This document shows, in pieces, positions 1-7,924 of a stretch of 64,000 nt of DNA. The position numbers were made by a program, and so were the translations under genes. The notes below the pieces were generated by a model. It did not search any database. It was given only the letters and a program-made list of their open reading frames with translations, and had not been told where the DNA came from. Source of the DNA: Blautia coccoides (GTDB lineage: Bacteria > Bacillota > Clostridia > Lachnospirales > Lachnospiraceae); the NCBI RefSeq assembly GCF_034355335.1, contig NZ_CP136422.1, positions 3,506,501-3,570,500 on the forward strand. The letters run 5' to 3'. Position 1 is the first letter of the stretch. Each line of letters opens with the position of its first letter.

Positions 1-87
1 ATCCCCGCTCACATAGACAAAATCCGGCTGCGTGATTCCCCTTTGTTCCATCTCCTGCCTTGTCACCGGCAAAAATCCTGTTGTCAT
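1..87 (-). CDS. YgiQ family radical SAM protein (5' end only)
   Basis: Only the first 29 codons are inside the window; the gene continues past position 1. The N-terminus MTTGFLPVTRQEMEQRG followed by QPDFVYVSGD is the typical opening of YgiQ-type radical SAM proteins, in which the SAM/4Fe-4S domain lies further downstream and is not visible here. The ATG at 87 overlaps the TGA stop of the upstream phosphatase gene in an ATGA arrangement, so the two are probably co-transcribed and translationally coupled. The biochemical role of the family is not established. Confidence 0.75.
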   Translation of the reverse strand, partial: MTTGFLPVTRQEMEQRGITQPDFVYVSGD

Positions 88-761
88 AGCAGCACCTCAT
101 ATGTGTGATCCATCACCTGGAAATAGTCATCAATATAATAATCCGCCAGGTTTTTCTTCTTGTCCGCCTGCGGTGCACTGAAGGCATCCTCCACGGCACA
201 GACCTTCATACCGGCATTTTTCCCTGCCAGGATACCCATGGGAACATCCTCAAATACCAGACACTCCTCAGGCCTTTTATGTAAGCCCGCTGCTGTTTTC
301 AGATATACATCCGGTGCCGGCTTACCTGCAGGCACATCGCAGCAGGTGGTGATGCCGGAAAAATACTCTTCTATAGAATGAGCCTTCAGCACCATCCGGA
401 TCAGCTCAATGCTGTTGCTGGAACAGATAGCCGCCGGAATTTTTTTCTCCTTTAAATAGCCTAAAAACTCCCGCACTCCTTTTTTCAGGGGAATCTCATG
501 ACAGTATTTGTGCTCTGCCATAGCCACCCAGGTGCTTTTAATGGTTTCCAGAGAATCCGGGAGCGCAAAACGTTCTTTAAAGTACGCCGCAGTTTCCGTA
601 AATCCCATTCCCTCCAGCTCCTGCTGGAACTCTTCCAGGTTCTCCGGCATATCCAGCCCTTTCATAGCCAAAAATTCCTCATCCACTGCCTTCCACATCC
701 ACATGGAATCCACCAGGGTTCCATCCAAATCAAATAATACTGCATTGATATTTTCAAGCAT
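84..761 (-). CDS. HAD-superfamily phosphatase (beta-phosphoglucomutase-like)
   Basis: A 225-residue soluble hydrolase of the haloacid dehalogenase superfamily. Motif I is DLDGTLVDS at residues 11-19, where the first Asp is the nucleophile. Motif II is the CSSNS segment near residue 114. The KPAPDVYL Lys (about residue 147) and the FEDVPMGILAG acidic motif complete the active site. A helical cap domain sits between motifs I and II, as in subfamily IA (PGMB/GPP-like) enzymes. The substrate is probably a small phosphorylated metabolite, but it cannot be told from sequence. Its start overlaps the end of the pseudouridine synthase gene by 8 bp, consistent with an operon. Confidence 0.85.
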   Translation of the reverse strand: MLENINAVLFDLDGTLVDSMWMWKAVDEEFLAMKGLDMPENLEEFQQELEGMGFTETAAYFKERFALPDSLETIKSTWVAMAEHKYCHEIPLKKGVREFLGYLKEKKIPAAICSSNSIELIRMVLKAHSIEEYFSGITTCCDVPAGKPAPDVYLKTAAGLHKRPEECLVFEDVPMGILAGKNAGMKVCAVEDAFSAPQADKKKNLADYYIDDYFQVMDHTYEVLL

Positions 762-1470
762 TGTTCTTTAACCTTTCTATCTCTTCCCCGGAAAGTTTCC
801 GGTACTGTCCCGGCTCCAGCGTTTTATCCAAAATAAGGCTTCCCATGGAAAGCCTTTTCAAGTATACCACTTCATTGTCCACAGCCGCAAACATACGCTT
901 CACCTGGTGGAACTTTCCTTCCCTGATGGTGATGCAGCATTGCCTGCTCTCCTCCTTGGTCTTGGTGACAACGGCAGGCAGAGTGGGATTTTTTTCACCG
1001 ATATCTACACCTTCACACAGCTTTTTACAATCCTCTTCTGTCAATTCATCCCTAAGCCTTACAAAATATGTCTTGTCCACATGTTTTTTGGGAGAGAGAA
1101 GCCTATGGGCCAGGTCACCGTCATTGGTGATGAGAAGCAGCCCTTCTGTGTCCTTGTCAAGCCGTCCTACCGGGAACAGATCTTTTCTTTTCCTGGAAGG
1201 TATACAGTCCAGCACGGTTTTATCCCTGTTGTCCTCTGTGGCAGAGACTACGCCCTGAGGTTTATTGAGCATATAATACTCAAAATCTTCATATGCCACT
1301 TTCTCCCCGGAGGATAAAATCTCATCTGTGTCCGGGTCAACTTTCAACTCCGGCTTTGTGACAGTCTCCCCGTTCACAGTCACCTGTTTTGTCTTCAGAA
1401 GCTTTTTCACTTCGCTTCTGGTACCCAGCCCCATATCGGCCAGGTATTTATCCAATCGTATCTTTCCCAT
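754..1470 (-). CDS. RsuA/RluB-family rRNA pseudouridine synthase
   Basis: About 238 residues. An N-terminal S4 RNA-binding domain (MGKIRLDKYLADMG to about residue 60) is followed by the catalytic domain with VGRLDKDTEGLLLITNDG, whose Asp in GRLDKDTEG is the catalytic aspartate of the RsuA/RluB/E/F group. The conserved KTYFVRL and KFHQVKRMF motifs follow. It isomerises a specific uridine in rRNA; the RsuA-like target U516 of 16S rRNA is likely but RluB is not excluded. I use the ATG at 1470, which begins the S4 domain and overlaps the preceding stop codon (TAATG), rather than an in-frame codon at 1485. Confidence 0.85.
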   Translation of the reverse strand: MGKIRLDKYLADMGLGTRSEVKKLLKTKQVTVNGETVTKPELKVDPDTDEILSSGEKVAYEDFEYYMLNKPQGVVSATEDNRDKTVLDCIPSRKRKDLFPVGRLDKDTEGLLLITNDGDLAHRLLSPKKHVDKTYFVRLRDELTEEDCKKLCEGVDIGEKNPTLPAVVTKTKEESRQCCITIREGKFHQVKRMFAAVDNEVVYLKRLSMGSLILDKTLEPGQYRKLSGEEIERLKNNA

Positions 1471-2840
1471 TACTGCCATCTCCATCCGGCATAGTATTTA
1501 TTTTTAAGAACTCCTCCTGCCAGTTTGCCGAATCCCAGAGGATAATCTTTTACACATACAAGCTGCCAGCCCTTCTTCTCCCTGACCGGCAGATCAGACA
1601 CATCCAGGGTTTCCCCTTTCAGGTATTTGACTGTCCGCACATCCTCAGGCTCCAGCCGGATACAGGAGATGAATTCCTCAGGCTTTAAAGCCATCGCCAG
1701 GGCCTGGGAAGGCTCAAACCTGTTTTTCTTCACATCTCCCAGATAAAGTCCTGTACGGAGATACCGAAATTTAGGCATTCTCTCTCCGTTCGGCAAAAGA
1801 TAGAGCCTGTCACGGTCCAGTTTCAGATCCTTTCTGTCTATAGGATATGACAAAAGGGACAGGAACTCTTCCACGCAGTCCGGCATCTTCTGCGGGTTTC
1901 CTTTTCCTGCCTGCAGTTTTCCCGGCTTCAGGCAGGTTCCGCGGGAATTAAGATCATCTCCTCCCTTTTTAAGAAGAGCCAGAAAATGCCCCTCTCCAGG
2001 CATTCTGTGCGGGAAGATCCTGACACATTTTTTAAGTCCCATGCCTTCTGTGAATCCTTCGTAAGGAAGGATCTCCTTCAGACACATATCCGGCATTTCC
2101 TGCAGCAGATATTCGATCACTTCCTCGTCCTCTCTTTTTGAAAATGTACAGGTGGAATACAAAAGCATTCCTCCCTCCCGCAGCATACGGGCACCCTGGA
2201 GAATGAGTTTTTTCTGTATGGGCACATAGGCCATGGGGCCTCTTTCCTTCCAGTATTCCATCATCCCCGGCTCCCGGTGAAACATCCCCTCACCGGAACA
2301 AGGGGCATCTATGAGCACCTTGTCAAAAAAGCCGGCAAAATTATTCTTAAGCACCTCCGGGTCTTCGCTGGTCACATAGACATTGGGAATCCCTGCCATC
2401 TCAAGATTCTTCAGCAGAGCTTTCGCCCTGCTGCTGCTGATGTCATTGGCAAACAGCATCCCGCTTCTGCAAAGCCGGCTGCCCAGCTCCGTGGCCTTTC
2501 CGCCCGGAGCTGCGCACAGATCCAGCACATAGTCTCCCGGTTCCACAGGCAGACGGCTGGCCGGCGTCATGGCACTGGGCTCCTGCAGATAGTATAAGCC
2601 TGCATAATAAAACGGATGCCTGGACGCCCGCTCCTCTTCCTTTATAAAATAACCATTGGGTATCCACGGGATCTTCTCCAGGGAAAAAGGGCTGACAACC
2701 TCAAATTCTTTGCAGGTGATCTTTGATGTATTGACACGCAGTCCCTGCATGACCGGCAGATCAAGGCTTTTTTTGTAGGCCTCCAGCTCTGTGCCCAGTA
2801 ATTCTTTCATCTCTTGTTCATAAGCTCTCGGCAGATTCAT
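1470..2840 (-). CDS. RsmB/RsmF-family RNA m5C methyltransferase
   Basis: A 456-residue SAM-dependent methyltransferase of the NOL1/NOP2/Sun family, making 5-methylcytosine in rRNA or tRNA. The SAM-binding loop is DLCAAPGGKATEL (about 108-120). The two catalytic cysteines are in DAPCSGEGMFHREPG and YSTCTFSKREDEE. The C-terminal 150 residues form the RsmF-type RNA-binding extension seen in Gram-positive homologues. It lies 11 bp downstream of the alarmone synthetase gene and overlaps the pseudouridine synthase gene, giving a small translation-related operon. The exact target base is not determinable here. Confidence 0.85.
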   Translation of the reverse strand: MNLPRAYEQEMKELLGTELEAYKKSLDLPVMQGLRVNTSKITCKEFEVVSPFSLEKIPWIPNGYFIKEEERASRHPFYYAGLYYLQEPSAMTPASRLPVEPGDYVLDLCAAPGGKATELGSRLCRSGMLFANDISSSRAKALLKNLEMAGIPNVYVTSEDPEVLKNNFAGFFDKVLIDAPCSGEGMFHREPGMMEYWKERGPMAYVPIQKKLILQGARMLREGGMLLYSTCTFSKREDEEVIEYLLQEMPDMCLKEILPYEGFTEGMGLKKCVRIFPHRMPGEGHFLALLKKGGDDLNSRGTCLKPGKLQAGKGNPQKMPDCVEEFLSLLSYPIDRKDLKLDRDRLYLLPNGERMPKFRYLRTGLYLGDVKKNRFEPSQALAMALKPEEFISCIRLEPEDVRTVKYLKGETLDVSDLPVREKKGWQLVCVKDYPLGFGKLAGGVLKNKYYAGWRWQ

Positions 2841-2851
2841 TGTCTCGTCCT

Positions 2852-3670
2852 TTACATAATTTCTTCTGTAGCTACTGCCTGGGCACGATAGCCCTCAGCA
2901 ATAATGTCCAGTTCCCGGTAGAACCGTTCCAGTCTGGACAAATCCTTTGTCTCGTAAATCCTGTAAAATTCATCCTGTATTTTTGCCACTTCCCTCTTGT
3001 TGGAATAGTGGTATAGATTCTCAATATTATTCAGGATTCCAGACACCAGATTAGACTGATGCAGCATGGAATTCTGGGCATCCATAACCTCGTTCCGGAC
3101 AGATGACATCTCTTCATCCAGAAGCAGTATGGACTGAGCGGCATGATTCAGCCTCTCCTTTAAATGTGGAGGCATATTCCCCTTGTACTTGTACTGCAGA
3201 GAATGTTCAATGGTAGCCCAGAAATTCATAGCAAGTGTCCGAATCTGGATCTCAGCCCTGACATTTTTTGGGCCGTCTAAGGTCTCCACATGATACAGAA
3301 CGATCATATGGTAGCTTCTGTAACCGCTCTCCTTCATGTGCGTGAGATAGTCCTTCTCCTCCACCACCTGCATATCCTGGCGCTTTCTAATGATCTCAGC
3401 TACTTTATCAATATCTTCATAAAACTGACAGATGACCCGGATGCCGGCAATATCTTCCACCTTCTCCTCCAGGTCTGCCCAGGATATATTTTTTCTCTGC
3501 ATTTTTTCCAATATACTGTTAATTGTTTTTACTCTTCCGCTGACTTGTTCAATGGGGGAGTACAGGTCCTTTTCTTTGTGCTCCTTCTTCAGATGGTTGA
3601 ATTTTATAACCAGCTCTTTGACAGCAAGTTCATACGGAATCAGCAGTTCACGCCATAAATGTATCTCCAT
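2852..3670 (-). CDS. relQ: RelQ-type small (p)ppGpp synthetase
   Basis: A 272-residue small alarmone synthetase that transfers pyrophosphate from ATP to GDP/GTP, making (p)ppGpp. The RelA/SpoT synthetase fold is visible as GIRVICQFYEDIDKV (about 76), YRSYHMIVLY (about 117) and AEIQIRTLAMNFWATIEHSL (about 140), with the catalytic EIQIRT Glu present. There is no HD hydrolase domain and no TGS/ACT domain, so it is a stand-alone synthetase. The C-terminal helices resemble those that tetramerise RelQ. It is preceded by a 150-nt leader with strong hairpin potential (3671-3815). Assignment to RelQ rather than RelP is by overall similarity. Confidence 0.85.
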   Translation of the reverse strand: MEIHLWRELLIPYELAVKELVIKFNHLKKEHKEKDLYSPIEQVSGRVKTINSILEKMQRKNISWADLEEKVEDIAGIRVICQFYEDIDKVAEIIRKRQDMQVVEEKDYLTHMKESGYRSYHMIVLYHVETLDGPKNVRAEIQIRTLAMNFWATIEHSLQYKYKGNMPPHLKERLNHAAQSILLLDEEMSSVRNEVMDAQNSMLHQSNLVSGILNNIENLYHYSNKREVAKIQDEFYRIYETKDLSRLERFYRELDIIAEGYRAQAVATEEIM

Positions 3671-3820
3671 AAGACATTACTCCTTACCAGTGCGCCTGTT
3701 TTTCTATCCCTTATCATAGCCGCATAGAATGCGGCACAATTTGCGGGTGCCCGAATGGGTATCCAGAGCCGCGCGCTTTGTTTTCCCTATAACGGCCTGG
3801 TTTTCGCGTAAGGTATTTTA

Positions 3821-3829
3821 AGTATAGCA
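3821..3829 (-). promoter_or_regulatory. Extended -10 promoter upstream of relQ
   Basis: Minus-strand TGCTATACT is a TGnTATACT extended -10 element. No good -35 is present, which is normal for extended -10 promoters. A start near 3815 would give a leader of about 145 nt before the relQ ATG. That leader holds a GCCGCAT/ATGCGGC hairpin (about 3717-3736) and further G/C-rich pairings. Confidence 0.5.
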
Positions 3830-3856
3830 TATTTCTATAGCTCTCACCATAGAAAT

Positions 3857-4525
3857 TCAGTAACTTATCTCCTTTGTATAATCCTTCAGGTATACAAGCA
3901 CAGGATACGGATTCAGGGCATATTCCTCATCCCCCTTGTATCTCACGTATACCCCCATATGTAAATGGGGCGCAAACTTTCCGCAGGTCCCCTCTTCCCC
4001 GTATCCGCTGTCACCCAGAAATCCCAGAAGCTCACCTGCTCTCACAGCTTCTCCCTCCTGAAACTTCCTGCCGTAGCCGCTTAAATGGGCATAATAAAAA
4101 TAGCCTCCTCCCGGACTCCGGATTCCAATCCTCCAGCCGCCCAAAGGGAGCCACCCCACTTTTTCCACAGTTCCGTCCGTGATGCTTATGACGGGGTAAT
4201 ATCCGGAAAGCATTTCCTTGCCGAAAATATCGCATCCTTCATGTTTCCGCTTTCCGCCATAGTTCCGCGCCTCCATCCAGGTATCCGCAAAGGAAAAGGG
4301 ATTTTTTCTCTCTGAGGGGCAGACCGCAAGGGGAAAAAACTCCATGTCCTGCCAGAAGGGCAGATATAGCTGCATCTCCTCCAAAGATATACCGGCCTTT
4401 TCCATTTCACCCACAGGAATGCCGGCTTTTCGCAGGTCTTCCAGAGAAACATGTTCTTTCAGGGAACTGATGGCAAAAACATCCGCAAACACTAAGATCA
4501 GAAATAACAGTATCCATTTCCGCAC
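3857..4525 (-). CDS. M23 family metallopeptidase, secreted
   Basis: A Zn-dependent endopeptidase of the LytM/M23 type, expected to cut peptidoglycan cross-bridges outside the membrane. The zinc ligands are visible as HEGCDI (His, Asp) and HLHMG (HxH), with the typical GGGYFYYAHLSGY and GELLGFLGDSGYG strands between them. I start at the GTG at 4525, which has a GGGGG box 7-8 nt upstream and begins RKWILLFLILVFADVFA, a plausible signal or anchor segment; an in-frame ATG at 4546 is possible. Glycine replaces nothing essential in the core. It lies downstream of pepD with a 120-bp gap. Confidence 0.8.
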   Translation of the reverse strand: MRKWILLFLILVFADVFAISSLKEHVSLEDLRKAGIPVGEMEKAGISLEEMQLYLPFWQDMEFFPLAVCPSERKNPFSFADTWMEARNYGGKRKHEGCDIFGKEMLSGYYPVISITDGTVEKVGWLPLGGWRIGIRSPGGGYFYYAHLSGYGRKFQEGEAVRAGELLGFLGDSGYGEEGTCGKFAPHLHMGVYVRYKGDEEYALNPYPVLVYLKDYTKEISY

Positions 4526-4646
4526 AAAAATTCCCCCATCTGACATAAAATTCGGCTGTGCCTGTACCAGAGCATATAAAATCCTGCTCTTACCCGTACA
4601 TATCATTTTATGAACAGACCGGGGAAAATATTCCAATTATTTCAAT

Positions 4647-6095
4647 TTACTTCAATCTTTTTAATACTTCCAGCAGATATTCATAGACCCTGGCTGTGGA
4701 GGAGATGGAAAGTGTCTCCTCAGAAGTATGGATATCTTTCATATCCGGCCCAATGGAAATGCAGTCAAGTCCCGGAATTTTTTCGTAGAACAATCCGCAC
4801 TCCAGACCTGCATGGATGACCTGGACAGCCGGCTCCTTTTGGTACATTTCTTTATAAACCTGAACCATCAGCGGACGCAGGGCAGAATCCTGACGGTACT
4901 CCCATGACGGATAATCTCCCTCCACATGATATTCACCGCCCAAAAATTCAGTCAGATACTGGATTTTCCCGGCCAGTGCTTTCTTGGCAGAACCCGCGGA
5001 GCTTCTCACACTTGTGGAACAGGTCAGACACTCCTCATCCAGCCTTGTAACACCCACATTGCAGGATGTCTCCACAAGACCTTCAATAAAACCGCACATT
5101 TTCTGGATTCCATTGGGATAGTTCATAAGGAAGAAGATGACTTTTTCCTGGCTTACGGGATGAAGTACCTGTTCGGTCTTCTCCCCCTGGCACACAGCCG
5201 TCACTGTGATTCCTTCATCCGTACCTGTGTATTCTTTTCTGAGCATCTGTGTAAATTCTGCTGCATAGCTTACCAGTCTCTCTCCGTCCTCCTGTCCTGT
5301 CAAAACAGACGCCTCTGCCTGACGCGGAATTGCATTGTCTTTTTGACCGCCGCTTAAGGAGATCAGTCCAAATTCACCAAATTCTCTGAACTCATGGAGG
5401 AATCTTGCCATAAGCAGTGTGGCGTTTGCCCGGATCTTATCAATCTCTGCACCGGAATGACCGCCCAGAAGCCCGTCTACCTTAATATCATAGCGGATAC
5501 CTGTCCTCTCCTGATAATTTACCGGCAGTTCACTGATACTTGTCATACCTCCGGCACAGCCTGCCCAGAGGATTCCTTCCTCCTCGGAATCCAGATTGAT
5601 AAGGTATTTTCCCTTTAAGGGAGCGGTGTCCAGTGCAGACGCGCCCAGAAGACCAATCTCCTCATCCACTGTGAACACAGCTTCAATGGCCGGATGCTGC
5701 AGTTTCTCATCCTCCAGGATAGCCAGCTCATAAGCCACGGCGATGCCGTCATCTCCGCCCAGAGTGGTGCCGTCCGCATGTATGATATCCCCCTCCACAA
5801 AAAGTGTGAGAGGATCCTTCTTAAAATCATGTGTACTCTCCGGAAGCTTTTCACAAACCATATCCACATGGCCCTGCAGGATCACTGCCGGGGCATTCTC
5901 ATACCCAGGGGCTGCCTCCTTAAATATGATCACATTGCCGCTTTCATCCTGAACATGGCGTAGGCCGTGTTCCTTTGCAAAAGCCACAAGATAATCGCTG
6001 ATCTGTTGCGTATTGCCGGAACCATGGGGGATTTTTGTAATCTCCTCAAAATAATGAAACACTCTTTCCGGTTTCAGATTCTCTAATACTGACAT
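4647..6095 (-). CDS. pepD: Aminoacyl-histidine dipeptidase (PepD)
   Basis: A 482-residue cytosolic M20/M28-type dizinc dipeptidase that hydrolyses Xaa-His and other dipeptides. Metal-binding motifs are LQGHVDMV (His, Asp), TLGGDDGIAVA, and FTVDEEIGLLGA with the catalytic Glu pair. The lid domain follows GLLGGHSGAEI. Length and motif order match PepD. The ATG at 6095 has a GGAGG box 8 nt upstream. It has a good promoter at 6135-6163, just inside the class B element at 6211-6384. Confidence 0.9.
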   Translation of the reverse strand: MSVLENLKPERVFHYFEEITKIPHGSGNTQQISDYLVAFAKEHGLRHVQDESGNVIIFKEAAPGYENAPAVILQGHVDMVCEKLPESTHDFKKDPLTLFVEGDIIHADGTTLGGDDGIAVAYELAILEDEKLQHPAIEAVFTVDEEIGLLGASALDTAPLKGKYLINLDSEEEGILWAGCAGGMTSISELPVNYQERTGIRYDIKVDGLLGGHSGAEIDKIRANATLLMARFLHEFREFGEFGLISLSGGQKDNAIPRQAEASVLTGQEDGERLVSYAAEFTQMLRKEYTGTDEGITVTAVCQGEKTEQVLHPVSQEKVIFFLMNYPNGIQKMCGFIEGLVETSCNVGVTRLDEECLTCSTSVRSSAGSAKKALAGKIQYLTEFLGGEYHVEGDYPSWEYRQDSALRPLMVQVYKEMYQKEPAVQVIHAGLECGLFYEKIPGLDCISIGPDMKDIHTSEETLSISSTARVYEYLLEVLKRLK

Positions 6096-6134
6096 ATCAA
6101 TTCCTCCTGTAATTTTATTCCTCTGCTGTTTTCT

Positions 6135-6163
6135 ATTTTGTCACATTCTCTTCCACTTGGCAA
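6135..6163 (-). promoter_or_regulatory. Sigma-A promoter of pepD
   Basis: Minus strand: -35 TTGCCA (6158-6163), 17-nt spacer, -10 CAAAAT (6135-6140), with TG one base upstream of the -10 (extended -10). The start site would fall near 6128, about 33 nt before the pepD ATG. Confidence 0.6.
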
Positions 6164-6210
6164 GGCTTAAGGGTTGGTTTTTATTTGATTCGTTGGGGTG
6201 GCTCACGGAC

Positions 6211-6384
6211 GGGGCAGCGGGGGAAGGGGGCTGTGTCCGCTCGAGGTTCCGGAACCAGTGAGCTAACCGATAACTCCGACTAAGACGCTCACCAGTGGGT
6301 TCGCGCCTAAGTCTGCGTAATCGGTGGATCTCACAGGCTCCTCCACTTAACCTCCCTGACACAGCCCCCTTCCCCCACTGCCCC
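6211..6384 (-). repeat. Class B long-hairpin element, copy B1
   Basis: A 174-bp structured repeat in the gap between pepD and the YlbJ-like gene. The outer arms 6211-6237 and 6358-6384 are complementary over 27 bp with a single G-U position. On the minus strand the core reads GAGGTTAAGTGGAGGAGCC, GAGATCCACCGATTACGC, GACTTAGGCGC, GCGTCTTAGTC, GGTTAGCTC and GGAACCTCGAG. These blocks recur in order in copy B2 at 32.7-33.1 kb. GAGGTT pairs with AACCTC, and GTGGA with TCCAC. It has no convincing reading frame. The function is unknown; it may be a structured RNA or a non-autonomous mobile repeat. Confidence 0.75.
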
Positions 6385-6640
6385 TGTTCTCCTCCCCAGA
6401 ACGATATATCAAGCAATAGTTTTTTGGAAAATAAAAAAACAAAACATGCTCTGCACATTTAAAAAAATCAATAACCTAAATTACACTTTATTTTTTAAGC
6501 AGTATCAAGTGACATCAAGTAATATAAAGTAATATCATGCAACCTAAAAGACCAAGAACATCCGTTATCGCAGCGAATCACTCTCCACACCTACCAAAAC
6601 AATACACCCCCGCATCACAACATCTCCGGGTTCAGTGAAA
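6385..6640. other. Intergenic spacer, no gene seen
   Basis: A/T-rich spacer between elements B1 and A1. It holds only weak short direct repeats (around 6502-6540, AAGTRAYATC-like units) and a short GTTCT/AGAAC hairpin beside the B1 arm. I see no coding frame with a ribosome binding site on either strand. Confidence 0.6.
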
Positions 6641-6848
6641 ACCAGGAAGCGTATGGGAGGAGGCTGGGGGAGAGGAAGGCCGGGGAGCGATGTTTTAGTG
6701 GAGCGGCCGCGGAAATCCACCTGCCCCAGTTACTTAATGAAGAGGCCATTGCCGATGAATTTAGTAAATGGGAGCAGGTTAGTTCCGTGGCAGCGGAACG
6801 CTTCGCTCCCCGGCCTTCCTCTCCCCCAGCCTCCTCCCATACGCTTCC
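6641..6848 (+). repeat. Class A long-hairpin element, copy A1
   Basis: A structured repeat of about 205 bp. Arms 6645-6690 and 6803-6848 are a perfect 46-bp inverted repeat. The 112-nt core (6691-6802) is closely similar to those of copies A2 and A3. Internal stems include 6706-6714 with 6783-6791 and 6726-6734 with 6763-6771 (one mismatch here). The element is preceded by ACCAGGAA and followed by TTCCGTC, the same end motifs as A2, A3 and B2. Core reading frames are broken by an in-frame TAG and a length difference from A2/A3, so it is not coding. Function unknown. Confidence 0.85.
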
Positions 6849-6900
6849 GTCTGCCTTCACTCCCCCAGCCTCCTCCCATACGCTTCCGTCCGCCTTCACT
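6823..6900 (+). repeat. 39-bp tandem duplication of the A1 right arm
   Basis: Two adjacent 39-bp units, 6823-6861 and 6862-6900, differ by one base. Each contains the outer half of the A1 right arm and its downstream flank, so the arm edge and the TTCCGTC terminus occur twice. A partial third unit (CCCCCA) follows. This looks like a local duplication at the element boundary. Confidence 0.85.
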
Positions 6901-6925
6901 CCCCCATCCCCCTTATAAATGAATA

Positions 6926-6954
6926 CTATATTTCCCCCAACAACCGCATATACT
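6926..6954 (+). promoter_or_regulatory. Possible sigma-E-type sporulation promoter
   Basis: CTATATT (6926-6932), 14-nt spacer, CATATACT (6947-6954) resembles mother-cell sigma-E promoters (ATATT / CATA--CT). It lies 26 bp before the YlbJ-like ATG; ylbJ belongs to the sigma-E regulon in Bacillus subtilis. The match is suggestive only. Confidence 0.4.
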
Positions 6955-6979
6955 TAAAAAAAACATCCAAGAGGCCCCC

Positions 6980-7924
6980 ATGAAACGCTTCCTCTTCCTC
7001 CTCCCCTTCCTGATCATGCTGGCATTCCTTCTGGTATTTCCGGATACCTCCTTTACCTGCGCGGCTTCCGGGCTGATGCTTTGGTTTGAAACCCTGCTGC
7101 CATCCCTGCTGCCTTTCATGATCATCTCTAACCTGTTGATCAAAACCGACCTATTGAAAAACTGGATCCGTGTTCCTGCCGGACTGTGGCACCATTTTTT
7201 CGCCCTCTCCTGTGACGGGGCTTATGCTTTGATCCTGGGCCTTGTCTGCGGCTACCCCATGGGCGCCAAGGTGACCGCTGACCTCTATCGCGAAAAACGG
7301 ATTTCCAAAAGAGAGGCGGAATATCTGCTCACTTTTGCCAATCACCCCGGTCCATCCTTTCTCTCCTCCTATGTCTGTCTCCAGACACTGGGGCAAAAGG
7401 CTTTGATCCTTCCCACGTATTGTATCATTTATCTTGCCAACTACCTGTGCTGCCTTTTCTTCCGGAAAAAGGCCGACCGCCAGGCTGTTGCCTCTGATCT
7501 TGACCGCCCTGAAGGCAATGAAAAAGAGATATCCGTCCAATCCCCTCTGGGAGAAATTCTGGATACCTCTATTATGAACGGATTTGAGTCCATTACAAAG
7601 CTGGGAGGATATATCATCCTCTTTTCTGTCTTCCAGGGTGTCATTAAAAAAGTATTGGCACCTTTTGGGCCGGTTATGTATCTCATGTGCGGCATCACGG
7701 AAATGACCACAGGGATCACTGCCCTTGCAGGCACCGGCTGGAGCCTTACACTTCTCTATCCCATGCTGCTGGGGATCACTGCCTTCGGCGGTATCTGTAT
7801 TGCAGCTCAGACAAAATCCATGCTTGCGGAAACAGACCTGTCCTTCGGGCCTTACATATGGGCAAAGCTTTTAAACTTTATGCTCACAGGCCTTCTGGCG
7901 TTCTTATTCATCAAAATCATCTAA
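6980..7924 (+). CDS. YlbJ-like sporulation integral membrane protein
   Basis: A 314-residue polytopic membrane protein with a nucleoside-recognition (Gate) type fold. The N-terminal helix MKRFLFLLPFLIMLAFLLVF, the FETLLPSLLPFMIISNLL segment (about 37-54) and the repeated FESITKLGGYIILFSVF segment (about 205) are characteristic of YlbJ, needed for spore development in Bacillus. It is shorter than Bacillus YlbJ (about 400 residues). The start has an AAGAGG box. It is one of few plus-strand genes here, and its 3' end overlaps the convergent coiled-coil gene by 21 bp. Confidence 0.75.
   Translation: MKRFLFLLPFLIMLAFLLVFPDTSFTCAASGLMLWFETLLPSLLPFMIISNLLIKTDLLKNWIRVPAGLWHHFFALSCDGAYALILGLVCGYPMGAKVTADLYREKRISKREAEYLLTFANHPGPSFLSSYVCLQTLGQKALILPTYCIIYLANYLCCLFFRKKADRQAVASDLDRPEGNEKEISVQSPLGEILDTSIMNGFESITKLGGYIILFSVFQGVIKKVLAPFGPVMYLMCGITEMTTGITALAGTGWSLTLLYPMLLGITAFGGICIAAQTKSMLAETDLSFGPYIWAKLLNFMLTGLLAFLFIKII

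Noticed and set aside
3671..3815. ykkC-type (guanidine/ppGpp/PRPP) riboswitch before relQ
   Set aside because: The conserved ykkC core sequences I know could not be found in the leader.
6141..6458. Protein-coding gene over element B1
   Set aside because: The frame runs through both arms of a 27-bp inverted repeat, has no start signal and is not kept in B2.
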